From assembly GCA_017519145.1 (NCBI GenBank), contig JAFWTA010000033.1, forward strand, positions 41,331 through 105,330: DNA of 64,000 nucleotides, read 5' to 3'. Position numbers and translations under genes: made by a program. Origin of the DNA: Ruminococcus sp. (GTDB taxonomy: Bacteria > Bacillota > Clostridia > Oscillospirales > Ruminococcaceae). Below the pieces are notes generated by a model. It had not been told where the DNA came from. It did not search any database and worked only from the letters and a program-made list of their open reading frames with translations. Positions 18,526 through 27,294 of this stretch are shown piece by piece. The number at the start of each line of letters is the position of its first letter. The first letter of the stretch is position 1.

Positions 18526-19770
18526 TCAGCTTGCCTTTACTGAAGGAGCAGTGTATTTTCCTTCGATCAGGAGCTTTATGTTTGCATCATTTATCTCATT
18601 GTCAGCGCCGAGCTGATAAACATCACCCTTGGTGTGCTCATCAAGCATCTTGTGGTACTCTTCCTTGGTAGTGCTCTCGGCGTTGATGTTGTAGATCTTT
18701 TCCTCGTTATCGCTTATCTCTGTATCGCCGTAGTTGAAGATCTCCTCGAACTGGAATACATCATTGAACTTGTAGAAGCAGCCTGCGGTATAGCTGGGAG
18801 CGTGATACTCGCCCCAGAGCTCGCCGCTTTCGGGGAAGTATCCCATTGTGCCGTCGCTGCCGAAGCTTCCCACAGGAACTACACAGCCGTTCCATGAGTA
18901 GACCGCAACACTGGGAGCAAAGGCAACACCTACGGATACAAAGAGTTCAGGCGTTTCATCGCCGTTTACATCCATGATGGAGTAGGTACTGTGCATATTG
19001 GAGTCATTCTTCATGAGAGCGTTATAGTCTGCAAGGACAGCGGCATAGCCCTCCTCCATGGTGGACTTGTTTCCGAGAGCTGCGTCGATGGAGTCATCGT
19101 CAAAGCCGAAGTCGGTTCCCATATCCTTGATGACACCGCTGAGAAGCACGGTGTACTCGTCGTTGTATTCCTCCTCGGTACATTCCGCACCGTTCATTTT
19201 GTATACATTATCGGTGATCTCGAAGGTGTACACATTAGCCAGTTTGGAGTTTTTCAGACGGTAGAGCTGGACTGTCTGAGAATTGGTCTCATAGTTAAAG
19301 AAGAATATAGCCAGAAGGTTGCGGTTCATACTGAAGTACATCTGACCGCCGTCGCTTATGGGCTCAAATTCTGTATAGATGTTCTGGTCGCTGAGGCTCT
19401 TTATAAGGTAAGTCGTATCATCTTCAGTACCGTATGATATTATGAGCTCGGGTATCCTGTCCTCATTTATATCGTAAACGGTAAAACGAGCAGTTTCATC
19501 GAAATTTTCGCTCTTTTTGAAGTCTTCGATGGCATCACGGTAGATAAGGCTCCAGTCTACGTTTTCCACATCGGACATATCGGTGTCGGTGCCTGTGATG
19601 GGATATTCATAAGATGTATCAAAATAGGGATCATAGGCTGTGGTTTCCTGTACTGCGGCATTTGTTTCCTGATCGGGAGCTGTATTTCCTGCGGTCGAGG
19701 AACTTTTGCCATTGTTTGAACAGCCGCAGAGAAGGGCAGCTGTGCAGAGTATTGCCAGATATTTTTTCAT
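18526..19770 (-). CDS. Lipoprotein with FG-GAP/VCBS-like repeats
   Basis: 414-residue lipoprotein. The signal peptide ends in the lipobox LLCGC, with the lipidated Cys at residue 17. After an Asn/Thr/Ser-rich linker come two similar units with motifs VYDINEDRIPELIISY and IMDVNGDETPELFVSV, which resemble calcium-binding FG-GAP/VCBS-type blades. The ATG follows GGAGGTTATACC. It stands alone between a shared terminator and its own promoter. It probably sits on the outer face of the membrane; ligand and function are unknown. Confidence 0.78.
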   Translation of the reverse strand: MKKYLAILCTAALLCGCSNNGKSSSTAGNTAPDQETNAAVQETTAYDPYFDTSYEYPITGTDTDMSDVENVDWSLIYRDAIEDFKKSENFDETARFTVYDINEDRIPELIISYGTEDDTTYLIKSLSDQNIYTEFEPISDGGQMYFSMNRNLLAIFFFNYETNSQTVQLYRLKNSKLANVYTFEITDNVYKMNGAECTEEEYNDEYTVLLSGVIKDMGTDFGFDDDSIDAALGNKSTMEEGYAAVLADYNALMKNDSNMHSTYSIMDVNGDETPELFVSVGVAFAPSVAVYSWNGCVVPVGSFGSDGTMGYFPESGELWGEYHAPSYTAGCFYKFNDVFQFEEIFNYGDTEISDNEEKIYNINAESTTKEEYHKMLDEHTKGDVYQLGADNEINDANIKLLIEGKYTAPSVKAS

Positions 19771-19805
19771 GGTATAACCTCCATAAAATTTTTCTTGTCT
19801 ATGCT

Positions 19806-19834
19806 ATTATAACACAAATGCAGAGAAATGTCAT
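19806..19834 (-). promoter_or_regulatory. Sigma-A promoter of the lipoprotein gene
   Basis: On the minus strand, ATGACA (19834-19829), a 17-nt spacer and TATAAT (19811-19806), ending 35 nt before the start codon. Confidence 0.65.
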
Positions 19835-19878
19835 CACACTTATTGCGATTTTCGTAAATTTTTCACCTTTCTTACTCC

Positions 19879-19907
19879 TTGATAACAAAGAAGATGTGTG
19901 GTACAAT
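19879..19907 (+). promoter_or_regulatory. Promoter of the ABC transporter/two-component operon
   Basis: TTGATA (19879-19884), 17-nt spacer, TACAAT (19902-19907). A leader of about 80 nt follows before the permease start and contains the small inverted repeat GATAT-cata-ATATC. Confidence 0.6.
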
Positions 19908-19991
19908 TGAAAAAGTGATAATTTTTAAAGACTTTTTAAACTTCAATGTGATATCATAATATCAGCGAAACGAACATCGGAGGGAAAAGAT

Positions 19992-22409
19992 ATGTTCTTC
20001 AAGATGCTGAAAAACGACCTTAAATACAAAAAGGGACTAAACATCATCATATTCATCTTCATAGTCATAGCGTCTGTGCTTGTATTTGTGGGCTCTGTAC
20101 AGATATACTCCACACTGTCCAAGGACAGGACCACCGAGGAGGTGTGCAGACCTTCCAATATCATATTGGGAGTATACAAGCAATACTCCACAGAGAATGA
20201 CGGATACAAGAAGATAGAGCCTGTTCTTGATAAGAGCCCATGGGTAAGCAGCTGGCACACAGCAAAGATGAACCGTGTGGGCTACACAAGCATGGACTTC
20301 CCGGGCTATGACGAGAATGAGGGCAATCTTCAGAACCGCGTCCAGTTCCTCACCACTATCCCGCTGGAGGGCGACTATGTCTACGGACTTGATGACCAGC
20401 CCTTTTATGTTGAAAACGGCCATGTGGCAGTATCCGTGACCGTAAGGGACAAGACTGGCGTAAAAGTTGGCGACAAGGTGAAACTTACCACCGTTACGGG
20501 CAATGTCTATGAGCTGGAGATAAGCAATTTCTTCAAGGACAACAGCATGAGCTACATGGAAAGGTACATAGTATCCGATGCGGATTATGAGGTCCTTTCA
20601 GCGGACGCAGTAAGATGTGATACTGTTTACTGCATAAAACTGAAGGAAAACACCTTTACCGCACAGGACGCCCTTTACAGGGAGCTTGACAACAGTGAGC
20701 TGGACGCAGGATATTTCACCATATCCCACAATATAGGTCCCACAAATGAAGATTCCATGATGGAGGTCATCTCCATATTTGCAATGGTGGCTTGTGTATT
20801 TCTTATACTTATAATCTTCATGACCATACGCTTCACCATGGTTGCGGAGATGAAAAACGAGGAGAAGGAAATAGGCATGATGAAGGCTCTGGGAGTCGAC
20901 TCTCTCAGCTTCCGCTGGCTGTTTGCTGCGAAGTATATTGCCTTTGCCATTGTGGGCGGAGTCATAGGTATCATCGCAGGTCTGCCGTTATCGGGCATAT
21001 TCATCAATATGTTCGGACCCGACTGCATACTGCCGCCCCGCTGGCAGATGATACTCATCGGAGTAATAGCGGTAATCGCTACAATAGCGGTAATGATACT
21101 GTTCTCGCTGCTGGTAATGCGGAGGATAAACAAGATATCGGTAATAGACGCAATTCACGGAGAGAACCGCGGAGAGCGCTTCACCAAGGGCTTCCCCATG
21201 TTCCTGCACAGGAGAAAGCGTATGAAGATACCCTTTTTCCTCGGTATTACAGATGTGCTGGGAAGGCTCAAGAGGTATCTTTTCCTCATAGTCGCCTATG
21301 CTCTGGGAGCTGCCATAATCCTTGTGGTATTCAATGTCCGCCACAGCTGTATCTCTGCGGAGTATATGAAGAACTGGATGTATCATACACTTGATTTCGA
21401 TATCGATTACAACAGTGACACAAGAAACGAGATAAACAAGGAAGCGCAGAGGACAGGTGTCTACTTCTGCGATGTCGTCAATAAAAGAATTGAGGAAGCC
21501 GGTATACCTGCCAGTATCGAGTATATGCATGCAGGCTCTGCTGATCTTGAGCGCAACGGCACCATCAAGAACTTTGATCTGTTCTGGGGCAATGATCAGG
21601 CTGAGAAATTTGAATACCATGAGGGCGGAAAAGCTCCCGTGCTTGCAAATGAAGCGGCAATGAGCGCATATACCGCAAAAAACTTGGGTATCAGCGAAGG
21701 CGATGTGCTGAAGGTCACCATTTATGAGAACAACGAGGACAATACAGGCAGCGTTGAAAACGAGAAAGAGATAGTCATAACAGGACTGTTCGATACCATG
21801 GAGGACGGTGTGCCCTCTCTTATCATGGGTAAGGAGTATGACAGCGGCTATAAGATGGGATATAACATTACAGGCTTTGTGATAGACGCTCCCGAGGAGG
21901 ATAAGCCTGCTGTAATAGAACAGCTCCGCGGAGTATTCGGCAAGGACACCATACTGACTCCAAAGGAGGCAGCAAGGAGCGCCATGGAGGAATTCGACAG
22001 GCTGTTCGCACTTCTTGAAAAGGTCATGACCGTAGTTGTCATACTTGTACTGGTGCTGATAACCTACCTCTATGTGAACATATTCATAACCGAGGAGTCC
22101 TCCGAGACAGCCCTTATGAAGAGTATGGGCTTCCGCGGCTCCACTGTAAAGCTGGGCTATATTTTCAGGATTGCCATGCTTCTGGTCATAGGCATAGCCA
22201 TCGGCGAGATCATCAACTGGACAGGCGGTTCGGCACTTTACGGAGGCTATTTCAAACAGTGGGATGCAACGGGTATGAAGTTCATTCCCGAGTTTCCCGT
22301 AAGCTTTATAGCAGTACCGCTGCTGGTGGCAGGTTCGACCCTGCTGACCACATGGCTCACCGCAGGGGGAGTACGCCACATCGATATATGGAAAATATCC
22401 GAAGAATAA
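19992..22409 (+). CDS. FtsX/MacB-type ABC transporter permease
   Basis: 805-residue integral membrane protein. An N-terminal helix near residue 18-37 is followed by a large extracytoplasmic domain, then three helices at about 255-385. A second copy follows: a helix near 420-440, a second external domain, and three helices at about 670-790. This doubled FtsX layout is typical of permeases that act with a LolD/MacB-like ATPase on lipids, peptides or lipoproteins. CGGAGGG precedes the ATG. It is first in a five-gene operon with its ATPase, a lipoprotein hydrolase and a two-component system, an arrangement common for antimicrobial-peptide sensing or detoxification. The substrate is unknown. Confidence 0.85.
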   Translation: MFFKMLKNDLKYKKGLNIIIFIFIVIASVLVFVGSVQIYSTLSKDRTTEEVCRPSNIILGVYKQYSTENDGYKKIEPVLDKSPWVSSWHTAKMNRVGYTSMDFPGYDENEGNLQNRVQFLTTIPLEGDYVYGLDDQPFYVENGHVAVSVTVRDKTGVKVGDKVKLTTVTGNVYELEISNFFKDNSMSYMERYIVSDADYEVLSADAVRCDTVYCIKLKENTFTAQDALYRELDNSELDAGYFTISHNIGPTNEDSMMEVISIFAMVACVFLILIIFMTIRFTMVAEMKNEEKEIGMMKALGVDSLSFRWLFAAKYIAFAIVGGVIGIIAGLPLSGIFINMFGPDCILPPRWQMILIGVIAVIATIAVMILFSLLVMRRINKISVIDAIHGENRGERFTKGFPMFLHRRKRMKIPFFLGITDVLGRLKRYLFLIVAYALGAAIILVVFNVRHSCISAEYMKNWMYHTLDFDIDYNSDTRNEINKEAQRTGVYFCDVVNKRIEEAGIPASIEYMHAGSADLERNGTIKNFDLFWGNDQAEKFEYHEGGKAPVLANEAAMSAYTAKNLGISEGDVLKVTIYENNEDNTGSVENEKEIVITGLFDTMEDGVPSLIMGKEYDSGYKMGYNITGFVIDAPEEDKPAVIEQLRGVFGKDTILTPKEAARSAMEEFDRLFALLEKVMTVVVILVLVLITYLYVNIFITEESSETALMKSMGFRGSTVKLGYIFRIAMLLVIGIAIGEIINWTGGSALYGGYFKQWDATGMKFIPEFPVSFIAVPLLVAGSTLLTTWLTAGGVRHIDIWKISEE

Positions 22410-22422
22410 GGGAGAGCATAAA

Positions 22423-23181
22423 ATGAGTACAGTTTTATCCGTTAAGGAGCTTTGCAAGACATACATTATCAAGAAGCTCAGCAACAACGTGCTGAGAAAC
22501 ATAAGCTTTCAGCTGGAGGACGGAGAGTTTGTCTCCATCATGGGACCCAGCGGAAGCGGCAAATCCACACTTCTCTACACCGTCAGCGGCATGGACAGGA
22601 TGACCTCGGGCAAGGTGGAGTTCGCAGGCAGGGACATCAGCTCTCTCAGCAAAAAGGAGCTTTCCAAGCTCAGACTTACAGAGATGGGATTCATATTCCA
22701 GCAGATGTACATGATGAAGAAGCTTTGCGTCTTTGACAACATCGTGCTCCCTGCCTATCAGGCGGGAGTTCCGCGCAAGGACGCCAATAAGCGTGCTGAG
22801 GACCTCATGCGGAGCCTCGATATCATCGACATCGCCGAGCATAATATCAACGAGGTCTCGGGCGGACAGCTCCAGAGAGCCTGCCTTTGCAGGGCGCTTA
22901 TAAACGAGCCAAAGGTCATATTCGCCGACGAGCCTACGGGAGCTCTCAACTCAAAGGCTGCCGCAGACGTAATGAAGGAGCTCATCAAGGCTAACCGCAG
23001 CGGCACAGGCATAATGATGGTAACTCACAGCGTCAGGGTGGCAGCTATGAGCGACAAGGTAATATACCTCATGGACGGCGATATACAAGGCGAGATAGAG
23101 CTTGGCAGACTTGCTGAGGACGGGGAGCTCTCCGCAAGGGAGAGAAAGCTGAGCAGCTGGCTCATGGAGCGCGGCTGGTAA
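22423..23181 (+). CDS. ABC transporter ATP-binding protein (LolD/MacB class)
   Basis: 252-residue ATPase with Walker A GPSGSGKST near residue 42, Q-loop in FIFQQMYMM, signature VSGGQLQRACL and Walker B VIFADEPTGAL, with the H-loop in VTHSVRVA. It lies 13 nt after the permease gene with a GGGAG site and is the evident energy subunit for that permease. The length is usual for the family. Confidence 0.93.
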   Translation: MSTVLSVKELCKTYIIKKLSNNVLRNISFQLEDGEFVSIMGPSGSGKSTLLYTVSGMDRMTSGKVEFAGRDISSLSKKELSKLRLTEMGFIFQQMYMMKKLCVFDNIVLPAYQAGVPRKDANKRAEDLMRSLDIIDIAEHNINEVSGGQLQRACLCRALINEPKVIFADEPTGALNSKAAADVMKELIKANRSGTGIMMVTHSVRVAAMSDKVIYLMDGDIQGEIELGRLAEDGELSARERKLSSWLMERGW

Positions 23182-23189
23182 GGAGCGAT

Positions 23190-24584
23190 ATGGATATGAA
23201 AAGGATAGCATCGGCAGCAGCCGCAATACTCATAGCCGCAGGGCTCACAGGCTGCGGACGGAAAAACGGCTATGAGGGATTTACTGTGCCGGAACAGGGC
23301 GGCAGCACACTAAAGCCTGTTGACAGCATCTATATGGAGAATGATTATACGGGGAAAGCTCCCAAAAAGGAGAAGGTGCAGAGCACTGTGACATCCTCTG
23401 ACGGGCTGTGCAGGATAGACATTATGGAGAGCTATTTTGACGTAACTCTGGACTACACATCGGGCAGCTATTACGATGTGGGAGCTGCCTACGGTGAAGC
23501 TGTGAACCTTGCCTATGAGGGCTACGGCGAAGCCTGTGAGCCTTACATCTATGAGAATATCAAGGCTGTATTCAGCGACCTTGACGGGGATTATGCTCCC
23601 ATAGAGAACAGGGCAAAGGTGTTCTATAACTCGCTGGAAAAGGATTACAGGGATGAGCTGGACGGCTTTGCCGACGGCGTAAAAGGGGATTCCGAGGGAT
23701 TTAAGGAAGACGGTATACTGAGCCGTGAGGAGGCTGTGCTCATGCAGTTCGTGCCCGATGCACTGAGAGGAACTGCCTGCAGCGCAATTACAGCCGACGG
23801 CGAGGTCACAGCAACAGGAGAGCGCATTACCTGCCGTGTGCTTGAATGGATGCTGGGAAGCGATAACCAGATATGCCGCTGTCATGCGGTGGTACACATG
23901 AAAAACGGGGATAGGAGCTTTGTTTCCGTGACACCTCTGGGATTTATGACTATACTGACTGCCGTCAATGATGACGGTCTGATGTTGGGGGAACTTGACG
24001 TAGGCAGTAAAAAAATGGTAGAATATACCTGTGAAGACAAGAAGAGCTACACCTACGGTATGCGTTACGCTCTGGAGCATTTCTCCACGGCAAAGGAAGC
24101 GACAGATTATCTTGCGGAAAACGCTTCCGATTATCCGTACTGCGTTAACGTCATAGCCACCGACCCTAAGGAAGCCTATGTGGCTGAGCTCTGCGTCACC
24201 GATGAGGACGGCGCAACAACAGTCCGTGACAGCTCCTCGGAGCTTAACGAGGGCGTGGACTGGGACGACCCGCATTATCTCTGCGCAGTTAATTCCTTTG
24301 CGGCAAAGGGCAATTCGGATATGCTTACCAATGATGAGGGAAATATCGTAAGGTGGAACAGGTACAATGAGCTTTTCGGGGGACAGCGCGGATTGACTTC
24401 AGACCGCTTCAAGGAACTGATGACCTGTGAGAAGACAGACAACGATCTTACCCGAATGAGGGGCAGCGGAATGGTACACATGGTCATCGCAGATTATTCC
24501 ACAGGCCGACTTCAGGCTATACTCACAGGAGAGGACGGAGTCGTTCCGAGTCCCGAGTTTATTGACCTCGGAAGCTGGAAATAA
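23190..24584 (+). CDS. C45-type Ntn-hydrolase lipoprotein
   Basis: 464-residue lipoprotein whose signal peptide ends with lipobox LTGC. The region around C197 (RGTACSAITADG...) and RVLEW resembles the nucleophile Cys and the R-N-L-D-W-type motif of C45/acyl-CoA:6-APA acyltransferase and phospholipase-B-like amidohydrolases. In that family, maturation exposes the Cys as the N-terminal nucleophile, which then cleaves linear amides. Here about 170 residues precede the Cys, enough for a removable propiece plus anchor. The ATG at 23190 is 4-5 nt after AAGGAG; ATG 23196 is an equal alternative. Its place between an ABC exporter and a two-component system suggests hydrolysis of an amide-containing signal, antibiotic or cell-wall compound. 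Confidence 0.72.
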   Translation: MDMKRIASAAAAILIAAGLTGCGRKNGYEGFTVPEQGGSTLKPVDSIYMENDYTGKAPKKEKVQSTVTSSDGLCRIDIMESYFDVTLDYTSGSYYDVGAAYGEAVNLAYEGYGEACEPYIYENIKAVFSDLDGDYAPIENRAKVFYNSLEKDYRDELDGFADGVKGDSEGFKEDGILSREEAVLMQFVPDALRGTACSAITADGEVTATGERITCRVLEWMLGSDNQICRCHAVVHMKNGDRSFVSVTPLGFMTILTAVNDDGLMLGELDVGSKKMVEYTCEDKKSYTYGMRYALEHFSTAKEATDYLAENASDYPYCVNVIATDPKEAYVAELCVTDEDGATTVRDSSSELNEGVDWDDPHYLCAVNSFAAKGNSDMLTNDEGNIVRWNRYNELFGGQRGLTSDRFKELMTCEKTDNDLTRMRGSGMVHMVIADYSTGRLQAILTGEDGVVPSPEFIDLGSWK

Positions 24585-24610
24585 ACTTTTCCGCAGCACA
24601 GGAGAGATCT

Positions 24611-25291
24611 ATGACCGATATACTGATAATTGAGGATGACCCCGAAATGGGGCAGATAATAAAGGATTTCATGATAAAAGAGGGCTTCTCGGCAAGGCTT
24701 TGTCCCACTGCCGAGGAAGCCCTTGAGCTGCTTGAGGGGGAAAGCTTCGGCATAGTTCTGCTGGACGTTATGCTCCCGAAGATGGACGGCTATGAGACCT
24801 GCACGGCGATAAGGAAGAAAAGGGATATACCCATACTTATGATGAGCGCCATGACCGACGAGCGCAGCAAGCTCCTCGGCTATGAGACAGGGGCGGATGA
24901 CTATATCGACAAGCCCTTTTCCATCAAGGTGCTGACCGCCAAGGTAAGGGCTCTTATGAAGCGGAGCGGCGGGGGAGAGCAGTCGGGAAAGCTCAGCGGC
25001 TGCGGCATAGAGCTTGATACCTCATCACGAATAGTCACAAGGGACGGTGCGGAGCTGAAGCTCAACGCCAAGGAGTTTGAACTGCTGAGGTATCTCATGG
25101 AGCACAGCGGCGAGGCTGTCAGTAAGGATGAGCTTTTCAACGCAGTGTGGGGTTGCGACTGCTTTACAGAGCCCAGCACGGTGTCTGTGCATATACGCTG
25201 GCTCAGGGAGAAGATAGAGCGCGACCCGAATACTCCCGAGATAATAAGGACGGTCTGGAAGGTCGGTTACAGGTTCGGTGAACAGAGATGA
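24611..25291 (+). CDS. OmpR-family response regulator
   Basis: 226-residue protein with a receiver domain (acidic pocket E8/D9, phospho-acceptor D52 in LLDVMLPKMDG, K101 in DKPF) and a C-terminal winged-helix DNA-binding domain ending in VWKVGYRFG. The kinase gene overlaps it by 4 bp. It probably controls the promoter at 19879 and hence its own operon. Confidence 0.93.
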   Translation: MTDILIIEDDPEMGQIIKDFMIKEGFSARLCPTAEEALELLEGESFGIVLLDVMLPKMDGYETCTAIRKKRDIPILMMSAMTDERSKLLGYETGADDYIDKPFSIKVLTAKVRALMKRSGGGEQSGKLSGCGIELDTSSRIVTRDGAELKLNAKEFELLRYLMEHSGEAVSKDELFNAVWGCDCFTEPSTVSVHIRWLREKIERDPNTPEIIRTVWKVGYRFGEQR

Positions 25292-26610
25292 AGAGAATGT
25301 CAGCTTTTTTTCTGCTGTTCACAGCAGTATTTGCGGCAGCAGTCCTCTGCTTCGATATTGCCTGTGCAAAAGTCTCAAAAAGCAGAACAAAAGGACGCAA
25401 TATAGCCGTAAACAGGATCAATACAGAGCTCTCGGCTGAGGCAGAGAAAACACACCTCTCACCTGAGGATATAATTGCAGCGCACACTGATGAATGGAGC
25501 AGGCGCTTCGGCAGCAATATGCCCGAGGAGATATTTTTCATTCCCATCGAAAACGGGGGAGAAAGCTTTCTGACCACAGCTGACAAGAACTGTGCCGTAT
25601 GCTGCGTGTACGGCAGCGACGGCAGGCTCATGGGCATAACCGAGTACGTTTACAGCAATGATTCCGCAAAGTGGATAATGGTCGTGGGAAACATTTTCTT
25701 CGGAGCGGCTTTTCTCCTGACCGTAGGAGCTTTCATTTACATATGGGCGGCGATACTTGTGCCCTTCCGAAAGCTCTCGGACTACCCCGAAAGGCTGGCA
25801 AGACTCAGGGACATACAGAAGCTTCCCGAGAGCAGGAGCAGGTTCTTCGGCAAATACGTCTGGGGCATGAATATGCTGTCGGATGTGCTTTCGTCAGAGA
25901 GCAGGAAGATACACATTCTTGAGGGCGAGCGTCAGAAGCTGGTATCCACCATAGCCCACGGTGTAAAGACGCCTATCGCCAATATCAAGCTGTATACCGA
26001 GGCGGTCCGTGAGGGGCTGTACTCCGACGGCGGCATGACCGATGATATCGCCGATAAGATAGACCGCAATGCAGAGAAGGTGGAGAAGCTGGCGGCGGAG
26101 CTTCTGGCGTCATCTGATGCTTCTCTGGACGGCTTTGATACGGAGATAAGCCGATTCCCGGTAAAGGAGCTGGCAGAGCTCATAAGCAGCGAATACAAGG
26201 ACAGGATGGCGATAAAGCGCATACCATTTACGGTGAAGTGCGATACCGACTCTGTAATGGAGAGCGACAAGTACGCTCTGTACCGCTCCGTGAGCCAGAT
26301 ACTGGAGAACGCCGTGAAATACGGCGACGGAAGCGGCATAACCGTGGAGATAATCCGTCAGGACGAGGGCTTTGGCATATCCGTAAAGGACAAGGGCGGA
26401 CTCCTTCCCGAGAACGAGATACCATATGTGTTCAGGAGCTACTGGCGCGGTTCAAACGCCGCAAATGCAGAGGGCAGCGGCATCGGACTATACTCTGTCT
26501 ATGAGACTATACGGGCTCTGGGCGGAAATGTTCTGGCGCGAAGGCTTGAGGATACCAATGAGATGGAGTTTGTCTTATATATAGACGACATATCCGCAGT
26601 AAGGGCATAA
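25288..26610 (+). CDS. Membrane sensor histidine kinase
   Basis: 440-residue kinase. Membrane helices at about 6-24 and 130-157 bracket an extracytoplasmic sensor of about 105 residues. The H-box is STIAHGVKTPI with phospho-His H224, followed by an N-box region (QILENAVKYGDG) and the G2-type box GSGIGLYSVYE. It overlaps the response regulator by 4 bp. The sensor carries three Cys near residues 102-106, which could respond to redox or metal state (inference). Confidence 0.92.
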   Translation: MKRMSAFFLLFTAVFAAAVLCFDIACAKVSKSRTKGRNIAVNRINTELSAEAEKTHLSPEDIIAAHTDEWSRRFGSNMPEEIFFIPIENGGESFLTTADKNCAVCCVYGSDGRLMGITEYVYSNDSAKWIMVVGNIFFGAAFLLTVGAFIYIWAAILVPFRKLSDYPERLARLRDIQKLPESRSRFFGKYVWGMNMLSDVLSSESRKIHILEGERQKLVSTIAHGVKTPIANIKLYTEAVREGLYSDGGMTDDIADKIDRNAEKVEKLAAELLASSDASLDGFDTEISRFPVKELAELISSEYKDRMAIKRIPFTVKCDTDSVMESDKYALYRSVSQILENAVKYGDGSGITVEIIRQDEGFGISVKDKGGLLPENEIPYVFRSYWRGSNAANAEGSGIGLYSVYETIRALGGNVLARRLEDTNEMEFVLYIDDISAVRA

Positions 26611-26667
26611 CATTATATCGATGACAGTGTAAATGGATCCTAAGATTGCAGCGAAAGGATGATATAT

Positions 26668-26985
26668 TTGTTTTACAATCATATTCTTATTGAAGCATAC
26701 TGTATGAGAGATGTCGAGTGTGAATGTCCGCTCAAAAAAGACAGGATATGTCTTGATTGTTTTGATAAGCAATGCAGGTACTTGTCATTTACGGAAGCTC
26801 CCAACGAGATCACCGTCACCGATAAAGAGGGAGTTTCGGTATATAATATAGGATTTGGCGGAGATATGGAAACTACGGAGGAGCAGCGTGAAAATGCTCT
26901 GAAGCTATGGGAGAAGATATGCAGGACAAAGATAGATGAGGCATATGCAGAGTACATAAAGGAAAAGAAGAACTTTCGACACTGA
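26668..26985 (+). CDS. Small Cys-rich protein, possible metal binder
   Basis: 105-residue protein starting with TTG 26668. AAAGGA lies 8 nt before it, whereas the in-frame ATG at 26659 overlaps that site and is less likely. The N-terminal 40 residues hold a Cys cluster (CMRDVECECP, CLDCFDKQC) suited to zinc binding. The C-terminal half is helical and charged. It follows the kinase gene by 57 nt and may be read from the same transcript, ending at the hairpin at 27049. I recognise no family. Confidence 0.55.
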   Translation: MFYNHILIEAYCMRDVECECPLKKDRICLDCFDKQCRYLSFTEAPNEITVTDKEGVSVYNIGFGGDMETTEEQRENALKLWEKICRTKIDEAYAEYIKEKKNFRH

Positions 26986-27048
26986 CTGCGGAGGAGCGAT
27001 GCGGTCTTTTGCGGTCATGTCCTGATGGTAGCCGATAGCGTGCAGTAA

Positions 27049-27089
27049 AAATCCCCCCGGACTGGTTTGATTACGGTCCGGGGGGATTA
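27049..27089. terminator. Bidirectional intrinsic terminator
   Basis: A 10-bp perfect GC stem, CCCCCCGGAC (27053-27062) with GTCCGGGGGG (27076-27085), extended by A-T pairs at the base, between convergent genes. Confidence 0.9.
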
Positions 27090-27290
27090 TCATTTATCCT
27101 TTTGTTCCTTGGGTTCCTCGGCATATTCAAGAGCCGAGATAACGGCGCACAGCTTTTTTGTGGAGCCGCTGTCAAATTCGATGGTAACGACGGTGTCATC
27201 ACCGAGGGGAAGGGTGTCTGTAACGGTGCCTGTCCCGAAAAGCCGGTGACGGAGCCTGTCGCCCTTTCTGATGAGCCTGTGGTCGATCAT
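27090..27290 (-). CDS. 66-residue stand-alone PcrA/UvrD C-terminal-tail-like protein
   Basis: Small protein starting ATG 27290 (MIDHRLIRKGDRLRH...), 4 nt after the stop of the DUF4097-like gene, with an AGGAC-type site upstream. Residues about 8-50 (KGDRLRHRLFGTGTV, then VVTIEFDSG and STKKL) match the Tudor-like tail of PcrA/UvrD helicases: G-D-x-V-x-H/R, G-x-G-x-V, then hydrophobic strands and a K-K-L motif. That tail binds RNA polymerase in PcrA. Here it has no helicase and sits last in an envelope-stress operon. A longer reading starting at 27443 would overlap the upstream gene out of frame and is rejected. Confidence 0.65.
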   Translation of the reverse strand: MIDHRLIRKGDRLRHRLFGTGTVTDTLPLGDDTVVTIEFDSGSTKKLCAVISALEYAEEPKEQKDK

Positions 27291-27294
27291 GGCT

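Noticed and set aside
20988-22502. 504-codon open frame on the minus strand
   Set aside because: It lies fully antisense to the FtsX-type permease gene, has no ribosome site and encodes no recognisable protein.
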